Shown: positions 16,412-25,613, counted from the stretch's first letter. The stretch: 64,000 nucleotides of DNA from Agrobacterium vitis (GCF_037039395.1 NZ_CP146245.1:116254-180253), one strand, 5' to 3'. Made by a program: numbers and translations. The notes: a model not told the origin generated them from the sequence alone.

Positions 16412-17599
16412 CTATAGCCCAGCGGCTTTGGTCAGATTGACCCTGAAGCGATCCCTTCTCCGCTGGTACCTGCGGGTCATCTCGGCTGAGGCATGACCGA
16501 GTTGCTTCTGGATATAGCGTTCGTCGACTTCGGCGGAGGAGGCGAGACCGGCGCGCAGGGAATGGCCGGAGAATTTGAAGGCGCGCTCGATCTCGCTGAG
16601 ATCGCCGCGAACCCCGGCAGCCATGGCAGTCCGCTTCACCAGCCTTGCCACTTCCTTATCGTTCAAGCGTTCTGGGCCAACGGACTTGCCTTGTCCGGTG
16701 ACGCGGCGGAACAGGGGGCCATGGGCAAGCCTGGCAAAGGTGATCCAGGTTTGAACAGCCACCACCGGGCAGGTGGTGTCGGAGGAGCCACGGCCGATCT
16801 CGACCTCGCGCCAGCCGGTCTTGCCGCGCAGGGTGACGAGCATGCCCTTGTCGAATATTTCGATCCAGCCGCGCCCGTCTTCGGTCTGGTCAGCCTTGAT
16901 GTCGAGCCCGACAATCTCGGACCGCCGCAGGCCACCGGCATAGCCGATCAGCAGCATGGCCCGATCGCGCAGGCCGCGCAATGTTCCTCGATCGAGTGTC
17001 TCGATCATGGCGATAATATCCTCGGCCAGCACCGCTTCCTTCTGCACGGGTGGGCGTGCGTGGCTGTTGCGAATGCCGGCCATGACGGTGGCGATATGCC
17101 GATCCTTGCGATCGAGCATCAGCCCGCGTTGCGCGTAGTTCCAAGACAATGAGGAGAGGCGACGCTCAACGGTCGAGACAGCATTTGCCTTGGCGCCAGG
17201 TTTCGATGTGCCAAGTGCCGGTGTGCCAAGTGTCGGCGTGCCAACGGTCTCGCCTGAGGCACAGGCGGTGATATAGAGGCCAACGGTCTGTGGGTCCGGG
17301 GGGAGGGGAGCCAAATTCAAACGCCGGCACCAGGCGCTAAAATGCTTCCAATCGGAGGCATAGGCTTTTCGGGTATTGGCAGAACTTGCCGCCGCCACAT
17401 AGTCGCGGGCGCGGTCCGCCAGGCTGGCAAGATGCGTTGGCATCTGCTCGTCGGTGGAGGAGAGGGGAGGGGCCTGCATCGAGGTGCCAGCGGCCGACAC
17501 CTGCGGCGCGCAAACATCACCCTCAGCCGCCGTGCTGAGCGACGGCGCGCCGCTCTCCTGGAGGGGAATATCGGTGTTTTGCGCGATGATTTGGGCCAT
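16412..17599 (-). CDS. Tyrosine recombinase/integrase
   Basis: The protein has 395 residues. A SAM-like core-binding domain (about residues 65-185, TRKAYASDWKHFSAWCRRLNL type) precedes a catalytic domain with all tyrosine-recombinase residues: R in YAGGLRRSEIVGLD, HSLR, the LGH histidine, and the nucleophile in TRRYQRR. Size and layout resemble Cre-like recombinases. An inverted repeat with 14-base arms and a 7-base spacer lies 16 bases upstream of the ATG, and could be both its crossover site and its operator. It is divergent from the DUF1403-scpB genes. A plasmid dimer-resolution role is the simplest reading. Confidence 0.88.
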   Translation of the reverse strand: MAQIIAQNTDIPLQESGAPSLSTAAEGDVCAPQVSAAGTSMQAPPLSSTDEQMPTHLASLADRARDYVAAASSANTRKAYASDWKHFSAWCRRLNLAPLPPDPQTVGLYITACASGETVGTPTLGTPALGTSKPGAKANAVSTVERRLSSLSWNYAQRGLMLDRKDRHIATVMAGIRNSHARPPVQKEAVLAEDIIAMIETLDRGTLRGLRDRAMLLIGYAGGLRRSEIVGLDIKADQTEDGRGWIEIFDKGMLVTLRGKTGWREVEIGRGSSDTTCPVVAVQTWITFARLAHGPLFRRVTGQGKSVGPERLNDKEVARLVKRTAMAAGVRGDLSEIERAFKFSGHSLRAGLASSAEVDERYIQKQLGHASAEMTRRYQRRRDRFRVNLTKAAGL

Positions 17600-17614
17600 T
17601 TCTTTATAATGCGC

Positions 17615-17649
17615 ATAATGTCCGATAATGCAATCTTATCGGACATTAT
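17615..17649. repeat. loxP-shaped inverted repeat, candidate recombinase crossover site
   Basis: ATAATGTCCGATAA (17615-17628) and its exact reverse complement TTATCGGACATTAT (17636-17649) flank the seven-base asymmetric spacer TGCAATC. Arms of 13-14 bases around a 7-8-base spacer are the standard core site of Cre-like tyrosine recombinases. The site also covers the likely promoter region between the integrase and DUF1403 genes. Confidence 0.65.
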
Positions 17650-17711
17650 TTAATGCCGACAGGCTGTGCGGTTCTAGTCAAATGTAATGGCACAAACCGC
17701 GCAGATGATCT

Positions 17712-18677
17712 ATGCTCCGGAGCATGGACTCGATCACCAAAGAGCAACTTCCATCACCGACATGGTCGGCTCACCTGCCGGGATGGACGCTCGCACGCGG
17801 CCGTGATATCGACGAAATGGATGCCGTCTTCGCCGCCGGTATCGCGCTGAAATCCCTCGACGATTTGATCCGCGCCGATCCTCCATGGCTCGGCTGCTGG
17901 CGCGATCGCCTGGCCCTTAAATCAGCTGCTGTCGCGGCCCGCATGCTCGGTCGGAATGAAGACGAAGATGCGCTGCGCGATGCCGTTTTGCTGACACCCG
18001 TGGATGGCGATCCGGGACCGGCCGGAAAGCTTTTTCTGGCCACACGAATGCTGGCACGTCCAACAGCCGCGCCGGGTACTGCATTCGTCGGGGAATTAGC
18101 CGAGCTTCTGTCTATCCGATCGGACACAGATCCGTCCTCAATCGCGGATCTCGCCGATGTGGCAATCCAGTCAGCGCGCGCAGCCCCCCTTTCTGTTGCT
18201 GATCTGGTATGCGCGATCATGGCGTTTCGTCCAGACGCTGAGATCCTGGCTCTGGCTTTGGCAGACATCGTGCTGGCCCGGAAGCTGAAATGGGCGAAAC
18301 CCGTGCCGCTGTTGCTACCTGTACGGTTCGGGTCTGCATTCCGCACCATAGGCGGAAGAGGCCGAGTGCGGCCGGGTGAGCCAGCATATCCGAGAGCAAT
18401 CTGCTTGGCGGTGGTCAGCAGCGCCGAGGCGGCGCTCCAATCTGCCGCCGACATTGATCGCCGTGCCGCTCGTTTGATGGCAGCAGTGCCAAAGGTGAGG
18501 ACCAAGGGGGGCGATGCGGTTATCCAAAAGCTACTTAATGAAGACGCGCTTCCGGCCTCGGCGCCAGGTTGTAATCTGTCACGCTGGGCAGCCACCCGAC
18601 TGTTTGAGCGACTGGAGGCTTTCGAGGCTGTACGAGAAGTTTCCGGCCGCTCATCATTCCGCATGTACGGGTTATGA
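17712..18677 (+). CDS. DUF1403 family protein
   Basis: The protein has 321 residues (317 if the ATG at 17724 is used). It is mostly helical, rich in Ala/Leu, and has no membrane segment or catalytic motif I can name. It matches my memory of DUF1403 proteins, which on rhizobial plasmids sit between an integrase gene and an scpB-like gene, exactly as here. The stop overlaps the next ATG by four bases, so it is coupled to scpB. A role in plasmid maintenance with the recombinase and ScpB is inferred from this recurring order alone. Confidence 0.7.
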   Translation: MLRSMDSITKEQLPSPTWSAHLPGWTLARGRDIDEMDAVFAAGIALKSLDDLIRADPPWLGCWRDRLALKSAAVAARMLGRNEDEDALRDAVLLTPVDGDPGPAGKLFLATRMLARPTAAPGTAFVGELAELLSIRSDTDPSSIADLADVAIQSARAAPLSVADLVCAIMAFRPDAEILALALADIVLARKLKWAKPVPLLLPVRFGSAFRTIGGRGRVRPGEPAYPRAICLAVVSSAEAALQSAADIDRRAARLMAAVPKVRTKGGDAVIQKLLNEDALPASAPGCNLSRWAATRLFERLEAFEAVREVSGRSSFRMYGL

Positions 18678-19390
18678 AGATGGCAAGATCCTTGGAAACT
18701 CGAACCAAAAGGCGGCCATCGCGAGATCGAAGACAAGACGTTCTCTTTGATCGCGAGCTTGAGGATTTGCCGTCGGAGTTGCGGTGGCGAGAATGGATGC
18801 TGCGGGTCGAGGCGGTAATCTTCGCTTCTGCTGAGCCAGTCAGCCGGGAGATGCTGGCGGCTGTGGTTGGCAGGGACTGCAGTATTGATTTGCTGATTGA
18901 CGACCTTTCCAACGAGCTTAGAGACCGACCATACGAATTGGTTTCGGTCGCGGGTGGCTGGCAGCATCGCACCCGACCACGGTTTGCTGAGACAATTCGC
19001 ATTTCGACTGCTCCGGCGAGATCGATTGCAGCATCGCTGTCCGAGACCGAGACAATGGTGTTGACGGCGGTGGGATATTTTCAGCCGATCACCCGGGCCG
19101 AACTGTCGGAGATTTTCGGCAAGGAGGTCAGTCGTGACACGATCGCCGGCCTGCGCGATGCGGGCTTTATCCTCTCAGGGCCGAGAAGTCCGACACCCGG
19201 TGCGCCTTACACCTATGTGACAACACCCCGATTTTTGTCTGTGTTTGGCTTTGAGACCCTGCGTGACCTTCCCAACATCGAGGCACTTGAGGATGCTGGA
19301 CTTCTGAGCAGGCGAGGCGCGTTCGATGCCACCAACAAAGATCTCGCCGACCTCACTTCCGGCGGACGGGACGACGATGATGCCGATTGA
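18674..19390 (+). CDS. ScpB-like segregation/condensation protein
   Basis: The protein has 238 residues. It has the two winged-helix domains of ScpB (about residues 40-100, LRWREWMLRVEAVIFASAEPVSREMLAAVVG, and 115-200, LSETETMVLTAVGYFQPITRAELSEIFGKEVSRDTI...). ScpB normally works with ScpA and SMC to condense DNA. No scpA or smc is in this locus, so the plasmid protein may plug into the chromosomal SMC complex or act on its own. It overlaps DUF1403, and its end overlaps the start of a further, broken frame at 19378. Confidence 0.8.
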   Translation: MKMARSLETRTKRRPSRDRRQDVLFDRELEDLPSELRWREWMLRVEAVIFASAEPVSREMLAAVVGRDCSIDLLIDDLSNELRDRPYELVSVAGGWQHRTRPRFAETIRISTAPARSIAASLSETETMVLTAVGYFQPITRAELSEIFGKEVSRDTIAGLRDAGFILSGPRSPTPGAPYTYVTTPRFLSVFGFETLRDLPNIEALEDAGLLSRRGAFDATNKDLADLTSGGRDDDDAD

Positions 19391-19456
19391 CGCCGTTCCT
19401 CCGTTCATCGACGTTTATGATGTCGAACGCGCTCGCCAGGCTCTGCAAGATCTGGT
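19378..19456 (+). pseudogene. 5' fragment of a gene following scpB, possibly the DUF1612 gene
   Basis: An ATGATG overlapping the scpB stop opens a frame MMPIDAVPPFIDVYDVERARQALQDL, which looks like a genuine coupled gene start. After CTGGT at 19452-19456 the sequence turns into the antisense of the GGDEF-EAL gene, and the frame is junk to its stop at 19580. A 3' portion of a DUF1612 protein lacking its N terminus begins next to another CTGGT at 28243. On other rhizobial plasmids DUF1612 genes follow scpB. Simple joining at CTGGT leaves the frame off by one, so the link is an inference. Confidence 0.45.
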
Positions 19457-20973
19457 TCGGCAACCCTCAACGTATTTTCGATCGGGCACGGCCTGCCGAG
19501 GAGATAGCCTTGGCCTATGTCGCATCCGAGATCTTGTAGGCGACGGAGTTGGGTTTCGTCTTCGATGCCCTCGGCGGTGATCTTCACCCCAAGCGCGACC
19601 CCGAGTGCGATGATCGCCCGGACGACCTTCTCCTGCCTGTCGCTGTCTTCGAACGTCGCCACGAAGCTTCGGTCGATCTTGATCTTATTGAACTTGTAGC
19701 TCGATAGCTGCGAGAGACTGGAATAGCCGGTTCCGAAATCATCCAGTGCGATATTGATGCCGGATTTTACAAGATCGTCGAGAACACCGCGGGCCGTTTC
19801 GGCGTCGTTAATGAGCGCGCTTTCGGTGACTTCGATTTCCAGTCGATGGACAGGTAACCCGACCTCGCCGAGAATCTTAAGGAGGCGAAGTCCAAGCAGG
19901 CGATCGCTCAGTTGGACCGGAGAAATATTGAACGACAGAACAGTGTGAGCGGCCCACGACAGAGCATCCTGGCAGGCGATACGGAACAATTGCTCAGTGA
20001 GTTCGACAATCAATCCGGCGTCCTCGGCCAGCGGAATGAATTCGCACGGCGGCACGAATTTGCCCGGTGAAGTCTCCCAACGGGCAAGAGCTTCGTATCC
20101 GACGATTTGTTGGGTCTTGAGGTCTACGAGAGGCTGATAATAGGGGCGGATTTTCTTCAGTTTCAAAGCCTGCTTTAAATTCGCTTCCATCTCGATCCGC
20201 CGGATCAACTCCTCCTGCATTGCCGGCAAGAACGCCTTTACGACGTTGCGGCCCGTCTTCTTTGCCGCGTACATTGCGCAGTCGGAATATTGAATTGCTT
20301 CGGTCAGTGTGCTGCCATCTTCAGGGATGCGGGCAAAACCGACGCTCGATCCTATATCGACTGTGGCGCCATTTATTGTGATTGGTTTGCTGATCGCAGC
20401 GACTATGCGTTTTCCGACGGCCGTCAGATCCTGGTTACCTTTTCTCTCGATAACCACGACAAATTCGTCACCTCCCAATCGATAGACGTTGTCGTCGGGG
20501 AAGGTGGTGGTCAGTCGTTCCGCCACGACTTTCAGGACGCGATCTCCCTGATCGTGCCCGAGGAGATCGTTGACCTTCTTGAAGCCGTCAAGATCAATGC
20601 TAAAGATCGCAGTCCCGTCTTTGCACGGTATGATCTGCGGATTCAGGAGGGTGGAGGCCAAGTATCGCCTGTTGGGTAACTCTGTCAGGGGATCATGGCA
20701 GGCAATCCAGTCGACATTTTTCTCAGCCGTCTGGCGTCGCTGGATCTCTCGAGACATGTCCTTGATGCGAAGCACCGAATAGATCAGACCGAGAGCCCCG
20801 GCTATGTTCAACGCGGTGAATATCTCGTCGAGATCATAGTGCTCATGTGTGCGAAAATATGTATCAAGCGCTTCATGCGCGTTGAAAAAAAGGGCCGCTC
20901 CGTAGATTATCGCAAACACGAAGAGCCAGACCATTGCCTCCCATTTGGCACGGTTTGAATGCATTGACGGCAT
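19405..20973 (-). CDS. Membrane GGDEF-EAL protein (cyclic di-GMP turnover)
   Basis: The protein has 522 residues from the ATG at 20973, behind GGGGATCC. Two N-terminal hydrophobic stretches (about residues 14-30 and 52-70) anchor it in the inner membrane. RLGGDEF at about 165-171 is a complete diguanylate-cyclase signature, and YEALARW at about 293-299 with DDFGTGYSSLSQL gives an EAL phosphodiesterase, so both activities are possible. The last 17 or so residues are encoded in DNA that belongs to the neighbouring scpB-downstream frame, so the native C terminus has probably been replaced at an insertion junction. It lies downstream of cheW in the same direction. Confidence 0.88.
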   Translation of the reverse strand: MPSMHSNRAKWEAMVWLFVFAIIYGAALFFNAHEALDTYFRTHEHYDLDEIFTALNIAGALGLIYSVLRIKDMSREIQRRQTAEKNVDWIACHDPLTELPNRRYLASTLLNPQIIPCKDGTAIFSIDLDGFKKVNDLLGHDQGDRVLKVVAERLTTTFPDDNVYRLGGDEFVVVIERKGNQDLTAVGKRIVAAISKPITINGATVDIGSSVGFARIPEDGSTLTEAIQYSDCAMYAAKKTGRNVVKAFLPAMQEELIRRIEMEANLKQALKLKKIRPYYQPLVDLKTQQIVGYEALARWETSPGKFVPPCEFIPLAEDAGLIVELTEQLFRIACQDALSWAAHTVLSFNISPVQLSDRLLGLRLLKILGEVGLPVHRLEIEVTESALINDAETARGVLDDLVKSGINIALDDFGTGYSSLSQLSSYKFNKIKIDRSFVATFEDSDRQEKVVRAIIALGVALGVKITAEGIEDETQLRRLQDLGCDIGQGYLLGRPCPIENTLRVAEPDLAEPGERVRHHKRR

Positions 20974-21107
20974 GAGGATCCCCCTGGAGCCCAAAATGGC
21001 GTCATGCCGGTACTATGGGAAATGCATCTTCCCAGATGATTTACATTAGTGGATATGCGTTGAAGCGGCGTTAAGAGATCTCGCCTTCAACGTGTGCTGG
21101 AACCTTG

Positions 21108-21581
21108 CTAAGCCGCCAGCGCGTCCGCAGGCGCGAACATAGAATTCAGATTGAGAAAACAGATCATGCCCGATACGTGGGTAATGATACCTTCGCAAAA
21201 AGACCGGTCGAAGGAGCCGGCAATATCCGGCGTCGGCTGTAACTGATCGGCGGTGACAGACAGCATATCTGTCACCTGATCGACCACCAGCCCCATCGGC
21301 TTACCGCTCACCTCGACCACGACGATGGCGCTTCTCTCCGTTGTCTCACCCGAACGCATGCCAAGCTTACGCGACAGATCGATCGTCGGAATGACGGTCC
21401 CGCGCAGATTGATAATCCCAAGTATCTCCGGCGAGGAATGTGGCAGAGGTGTCGAGGCCGCCCATCCGCGAATTTCGCGAACCGAGGTGGTTTCGATGCA
21501 GAATGTCTGCTCCCCGAGCTGGAAAGCGATAATGTCGAGCGTCGTTTGACCGTTGATATTGCGCGAAAGGTTGGACATCAA
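21108..21581 (-). CDS. cheW: CheW chemotaxis coupling protein
   Basis: The protein has 157 residues. The CheW fold is clear: IIAFQLGEQTFCIETTSVREIRGWA, GIINLRGTVIPTIDLSRKLGM and MGLVVDQVTDMLSV. It links chemoreceptors to the CheA kinase on the cytoplasmic face or in cytosolic arrays. Its ATG overlaps the stop of the chemoreceptor gene (ATGA), so the two are coupled. No cheA, cheY or cheR is nearby, so it must join arrays built from chromosomal proteins. Confidence 0.92.
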   Translation of the reverse strand: MMSNLSRNINGQTTLDIIAFQLGEQTFCIETTSVREIRGWAASTPLPHSSPEILGIINLRGTVIPTIDLSRKLGMRSGETTERSAIVVVEVSGKPMGLVVDQVTDMLSVTADQLQPTPDIAGSFDRSFCEGIITHVSGMICFLNLNSMFAPADALAA

Positions 21582-23365
21582 AACTCCTCCCAGCTGTCGT
21601 TCTTGATGGCAGCGTTCCCGTGGAACGCATTTGATACTTTCGCCAACATCTGTCGGGCTGGCAAAGCAACAGGGCGAGAGGCAGTCAATACCGGTGTTGG
21701 CATTGAGCGTCGTGAATTCGTGCTTGCGCCGATATTGAATTGCGACAGCAACTGGAAGAGCGCGTCTGCTTCCTTTGCAAGGCTGTGGGCGGCGGCGGAT
21801 GTTTCTTCGACCATGGCAGCATTCTGCTGGGTGCCCTGATCAATCGTGTTGACGGCGGTGTTAACCTCCTTCAGCCCCGTCGCCTGTTCCCTTGACGCTT
21901 CGACAATTGCGACGACATTCGTATCGACTTGAGCGACCTGTCCGACGATCTCCTCCAATACCTTTCCGGTCTCGCCGACAAGCGCGACACCGCTCCTGAC
22001 ATGCCCATTGGAGGTGCCGATAAGCCCCTTGATCTCTTTGGCGGCCTTGGCTGAGCGCTGCGCAAGCTCGCGAACTTCCTGGGCGACGACGGCAAAACCC
22101 TTGCCCGCGTCGCCTGCGCGTGCGGCTTCAACACCGGCATTCAGGGCTAGAAGATTGGTCTGGAAGGCGATTTCGTCGATTACACCGATGATATTGGCGA
22201 TCTCGGACGCAGACGACTCTATCTTGCCCATCGCATCAACAGCCTGGCGAACAACAAGACCAGAGCGCTCGGCATTCTCCTTCGTCTTGCGGACAAGCCC
22301 TCCCGCTTCCTGCGCACGATGGCTTGAATCGGAAACAGTCGTCGTTATTTCCTCGAGTGCCGCCGCGGTTTCCTCGACGGACGCAGCTTGCTGTTCCGTC
22401 CGGCGCGACAAGTCATCAGAGGCAGATCGGATTTCCTGGGACGCGGCCGCTATGGCGCCTGCGTTTTGCGATACCGCTTCCATGGCTGAGCGCAGTTTTG
22501 TGGCGGCAATGTTGAAATCCGTGCGGAGTTTCTCAAGCGTCGGCAAGAATGGCGTCGATAATTGCGGCGTCAGGTCGCCTTCCGCGACACTCTGCAGCAC
22601 CGCTGCAAGCTGGTCTACATTTTCCACGCGAGCCGTGACATCGGTCGCGAACTTAACCACCTTGAAGACCTTCCCGTTCATGTCGAAGATCGGATTATAG
22701 GAAGCTTGGATATGCACCTTTCTGCCACCCTTGCCGATCCGCAAAAACTCGTCGGCGACAAACTCTCCTCGCGCTAAACGGGACCAGAAGTGACGGTATT
22801 CATCGCTGGCGGCATACGCCTTGTCGCAGAACATTGAATGATGCTTGCTCCGGATCTCGGCCAACTCGTAGCCGAGGACAGTCAGGAAGTTCTGATTGGC
22901 TGTAAGAATTTCGCCTGTCGGCGTGAATTCGATGACGGCCTGAGACCGGGAGAGGGCATCGAGCTTGCCTGCATCCTCGGCAGATTTTAGTTTCTGCTTG
23001 GTGATGTCTGTCGCGAACTTTACAACCTTATAGGGTTTCCCGCCCCGTGACACAGGATTATAGGACGCCTCGATCCAGACTTCCCTGCCGCCCTTTCCGA
23101 TCCGTTTGTACTGGCGGCGATGGAATCTGCCGGCGGCAAGTTCATTCCAGAATTGCTGGTATTCGGCGCTGGCGGCCTCGGTCGGGTCAACGAACATACG
23201 GTGATGCTGACCGGTGATTTCGTGCAGCTCGTAACCAAGCGCGGCGCAAAAGTTTTCGTTTGCCGTCAGGATTTTTCCGGTGAGGTCGAACTCGATCACT
23301 GCTTGAGACTTGCTCATTGCAGCCAACACGGCCTTGGCATCGGAAGAGAAACTCAAAGACATCAT
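21578..23365 (-). CDS. Soluble chemoreceptor with two PAS domains
   Basis: The protein has 595 residues from the first of two ATGs at 23365, behind GGAGTG; upstream codons are open but unlikely. There is no signal peptide or membrane segment, so it is cytosolic. PAS 1 (about residues 12-115) and PAS 2 (about 135-240) share the AVIEF...GEILTAN.NF...LGYEL pattern of haem- or flavin-type aerotaxis sensors. A short HAMP-like region (VLQSVAEGDLTPQL) follows, then the signalling hairpin (about 300-540) with EIAFQTNLLALNAGVEAARAG. The C terminus is SWEEF, a tether pentapeptide of the xWxxF type for the CheR/CheB adaptation enzymes. It is coupled to cheW. Confidence 0.92.
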   Translation of the reverse strand: MMSLSFSSDAKAVLAAMSKSQAVIEFDLTGKILTANENFCAALGYELHEITGQHHRMFVDPTEAASAEYQQFWNELAAGRFHRRQYKRIGKGGREVWIEASYNPVSRGGKPYKVVKFATDITKQKLKSAEDAGKLDALSRSQAVIEFTPTGEILTANQNFLTVLGYELAEIRSKHHSMFCDKAYAASDEYRHFWSRLARGEFVADEFLRIGKGGRKVHIQASYNPIFDMNGKVFKVVKFATDVTARVENVDQLAAVLQSVAEGDLTPQLSTPFLPTLEKLRTDFNIAATKLRSAMEAVSQNAGAIAAASQEIRSASDDLSRRTEQQAASVEETAAALEEITTTVSDSSHRAQEAGGLVRKTKENAERSGLVVRQAVDAMGKIESSASEIANIIGVIDEIAFQTNLLALNAGVEAARAGDAGKGFAVVAQEVRELAQRSAKAAKEIKGLIGTSNGHVRSGVALVGETGKVLEEIVGQVAQVDTNVVAIVEASREQATGLKEVNTAVNTIDQGTQQNAAMVEETSAAAHSLAKEADALFQLLSQFNIGASTNSRRSMPTPVLTASRPVALPARQMLAKVSNAFHGNAAIKNDSWEEF

Positions 23366-23685
23366 TCTCAAGACACTCCTGGTCTGCCGCAAGCATTTAT
23401 GCCTCATCCATTTTGATTTCGGGCAATTGGGCCAGGGCAAGCCGAACACGGTACTATCAGGGCAAGGTGAACTTTATAGGGATGCGTTCGTCCTGACGCC
23501 CCCAGTTTTAGGGGCGAATTCTTACCAAATCCTGAACCACGGCATCCGCAATTGAGCTTTCGCCCATTAATTATGCGGTTTGCTCAATATTTGGCTCGTA
23601 GCTTATGAGTAAAGCGCTGTCGTGACGGCACACAACCATGCTCATGCGGTTGCGAATTCGCTTTGCGGTTAAAGGCGCAGCAATA

Positions 23686-24417
23686 CTAATGAATCAAGCC
23701 GCGGCGGATCGCCTCTGCGATGGCGTGAACACGGTTGTCTGCACCAAGTTTTCGGATAGCCGTCTTGATATAGCTATTGACTGTATCGGGCGTATAGCCG
23801 CTTGCTTTCGCGATATCATCGGTGGTTTTGCCGAGACTCGCATATCGCAGACAGGCAATTTCACCATCGATCAGCTTCAACGTTTGCGCGGAAAACCTTT
23901 CCATAATCGGACGCGTAATGACACGGTGCGTCACCTCAGCCTGTTCCTTAAGGAAGCTGATTTCATCCTGATCGAATGGCGTCGTTCTCGAAAAAGTTGT
24001 AGCTCCGAATAGAACATCGCCCCGTCGTATCGGAAACAGTGTCCGGTTCAAAACCGCAAAGGTGCGGGTGAGGTATATCAGTCGCGGCGGCGGAGCCGAC
24101 AGCTCATAGATCTTTTCTTCAATGATGACGTCTGTCGCCGCCAGGGACGCGCGAACGAAAGGATCGGTTTTGAGAAGGTTGTCGCCGTAATATGCATCCA
24201 GGAAGGCTGGCGGCAGGTCGGTGTCGATCGAGTGTCCGCTACCGAAACGGTATCCGTTCAAATCCAGTCCCGACACAGCAAAAAAGTCGAATGGCACCGC
24301 CTTGCGGAGCCTTTCAATAAATGGATGCTGGCTAACATAGCGCCGAGTTGGCACCGATCTCAGATCGACGGCGTCGTTCACAAACTCTTCATGGGCACGC
24401 GCGCGCGAAACTGGCAA
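23686..24417 (-). CDS. LuxR-family transcriptional regulator with autoinducer-binding-like domain
   Basis: The protein has 243 residues from a TTG at 24417; a GTG at 24381 is an alternative. The N-terminal part (about residues 30-165, with DFFAVSGLDLNGYRFGSG and PIRRGDVLFGATTFSR) resembles the autoinducer-binding domain. The C-terminal GerE/LuxR helix-turn-helix is complete (GEIACLRYASLGKTTDDIAKASGYTPDTVNSYIKTAIRKLGADNRVHAIAEAIRRGLI). It is not TraR: length, spacing and sequence differ. It lies upstream of the chemoreceptor-cheW genes in the same direction after a 320-base gap without another gene, so it may control them. A ligand cannot be named. Confidence 0.85.
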   Translation of the reverse strand: MPVSRARAHEEFVNDAVDLRSVPTRRYVSQHPFIERLRKAVPFDFFAVSGLDLNGYRFGSGHSIDTDLPPAFLDAYYGDNLLKTDPFVRASLAATDVIIEEKIYELSAPPPRLIYLTRTFAVLNRTLFPIRRGDVLFGATTFSRTTPFDQDEISFLKEQAEVTHRVITRPIMERFSAQTLKLIDGEIACLRYASLGKTTDDIAKASGYTPDTVNSYIKTAIRKLGADNRVHAIAEAIRRGLIH

Positions 24418-24557
24418 ATGAGATCTCCTAGACGAAGAAACTCCAGTTTCTGGAGTGGAGGCGTTAATTTTCAGTAAACGTACGACGGCCGGAGCATATG
24501 CTGGATTTCTGTTCTGCTATACCAGAGCTCAAAGTACCCGGGCGGATATTGAAATTT

Positions 24558-25613
24558 TCAACATTGGCAACGGACGATCGCGGTTGCGTCCCTCCTGCGG
24601 GACTTCGGCCTCGTTGAAATCAGGCTCATCTGCTGAGCGGTCATTAGGAAGTGCGTGAGATCGAAAATTGGCCGGCGACCGCCTGCGGTCGGACGCCCTT
24701 GTCTAGGTTTGAGCGCATCTGAAAGCATTCGGGTTAGAAGATCGAGGCCGCTATCCTTTATGACTGGAGATGTGGTTACCTGACCAACTCCATGAACATG
24801 CCACCGGCCTATGTCGCCTTCGTTCGGGCGGCATACAAGTTTCTCGTAGCATCGGGCCCGAAATGACGTGGACAAACCAGTCAAGGGTTCTCGCTGACGG
24901 ATGCCGGCAAGCTGAGGAATTTCCAAAAGCCGCCGAACGAGCAGATTGTCGATTGGGGTTTCGACAGACAAATTGGAGCCAAAGATTTCATGGATGCATT
25001 GGTCAAGCTTTCGCACCGCTGGGCATAGATAGATAGTCGATGCGCGACGTAGGTCGTAACCACAGCGGGTGCAAAAATGGTGTGGAACGAGTGCGCTTTG
25101 ATTAAAGGCCGCCACGGGTTGATTGCAGGCGGTGCATCGATCGCGCAGTCTGCTGTTGTGTTTATCGCAAGTAAGTCGGGTTGCCAGCCGCCACTCTCGT
25201 CGAAAATATGGATGTGTATCAGTGGCGAGGCATCGTGGGCAGAATTGTAACCATGTCGATCCGGACCGTCGGTGGAATTTTCGAAGAGGTAGAAAAAGCT
25301 GTTTTGGTAGACCGGCCGGCATCGTCATAGCTGCGAGTTGCTCTGGCGTAATATCTGCATACTGCCGCAGCTGATCTGCCAGGGTGATCGAACGCTTCAA
25401 ATCAAGTCTGGCCGACCACATCTCAGGTGTGAGGCCAAGCACCCGGGCGAAAGCACGCCCTGGCACACCGTTGGCGTAGGCAAGCCTGTGTAGCCAACTC
25501 GACAATAGCTCGTCGCGCTGTGGCGTAACCGTGATGGGCCAGCGTGCCGAAACCACATCGCGATAGCGCTCACCGACTTCGATGAACGGAGCATTGGTTT
25601 CTCTTGCAGTCAA
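24558..25613 (-). CDS. tniQ: TniQ-like transposition protein
   Basis: The protein has 351 residues. The TniQ/TnsD N terminus (WPITVTPQRDELLSSWLHRLAYANGVPGRAFARVLG) is followed by zinc-finger cysteines in FCPRC, CDKH, RCTAC and FCTRCG (about residues 125-190). TniQ proteins guide target choice together with the TniB ATPase. The ATG overlaps the tniB stop. Unlike the copy at 9702, this one is complete. The last 30 residues are arginine-rich. Confidence 0.88.
   Translation of the reverse strand: MTARETNAPFIEVGERYRDVVSARWPITVTPQRDELLSSWLHRLAYANGVPGRAFARVLGLTPEMWSARLDLKRSITLADQLRQYADITPEQLAAMTMPAGLPKQLFLPLRKFHRRSGSTWLQFCPRCLATDTHPYFRREWRLATRLTCDKHNSRLRDRCTACNQPVAAFNQSALVPHHFCTRCGYDLRRASTIYLCPAVRKLDQCIHEIFGSNLSVETPIDNLLVRRLLEIPQLAGIRQREPLTGLSTSFRARCYEKLVCRPNEGDIGRWHVHGVGQVTTSPVIKDSGLDLLTRMLSDALKPRQGRPTAGGRRPIFDLTHFLMTAQQMSLISTRPKSRRRDATAIVRCQC

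Noticed and set aside
23686..24417. TraR, the receptor for the TraI signal
   Set aside because: It is in the LuxR family, but length, N-terminal sequence and neighbours differ from TraR, and no tra box is near it.
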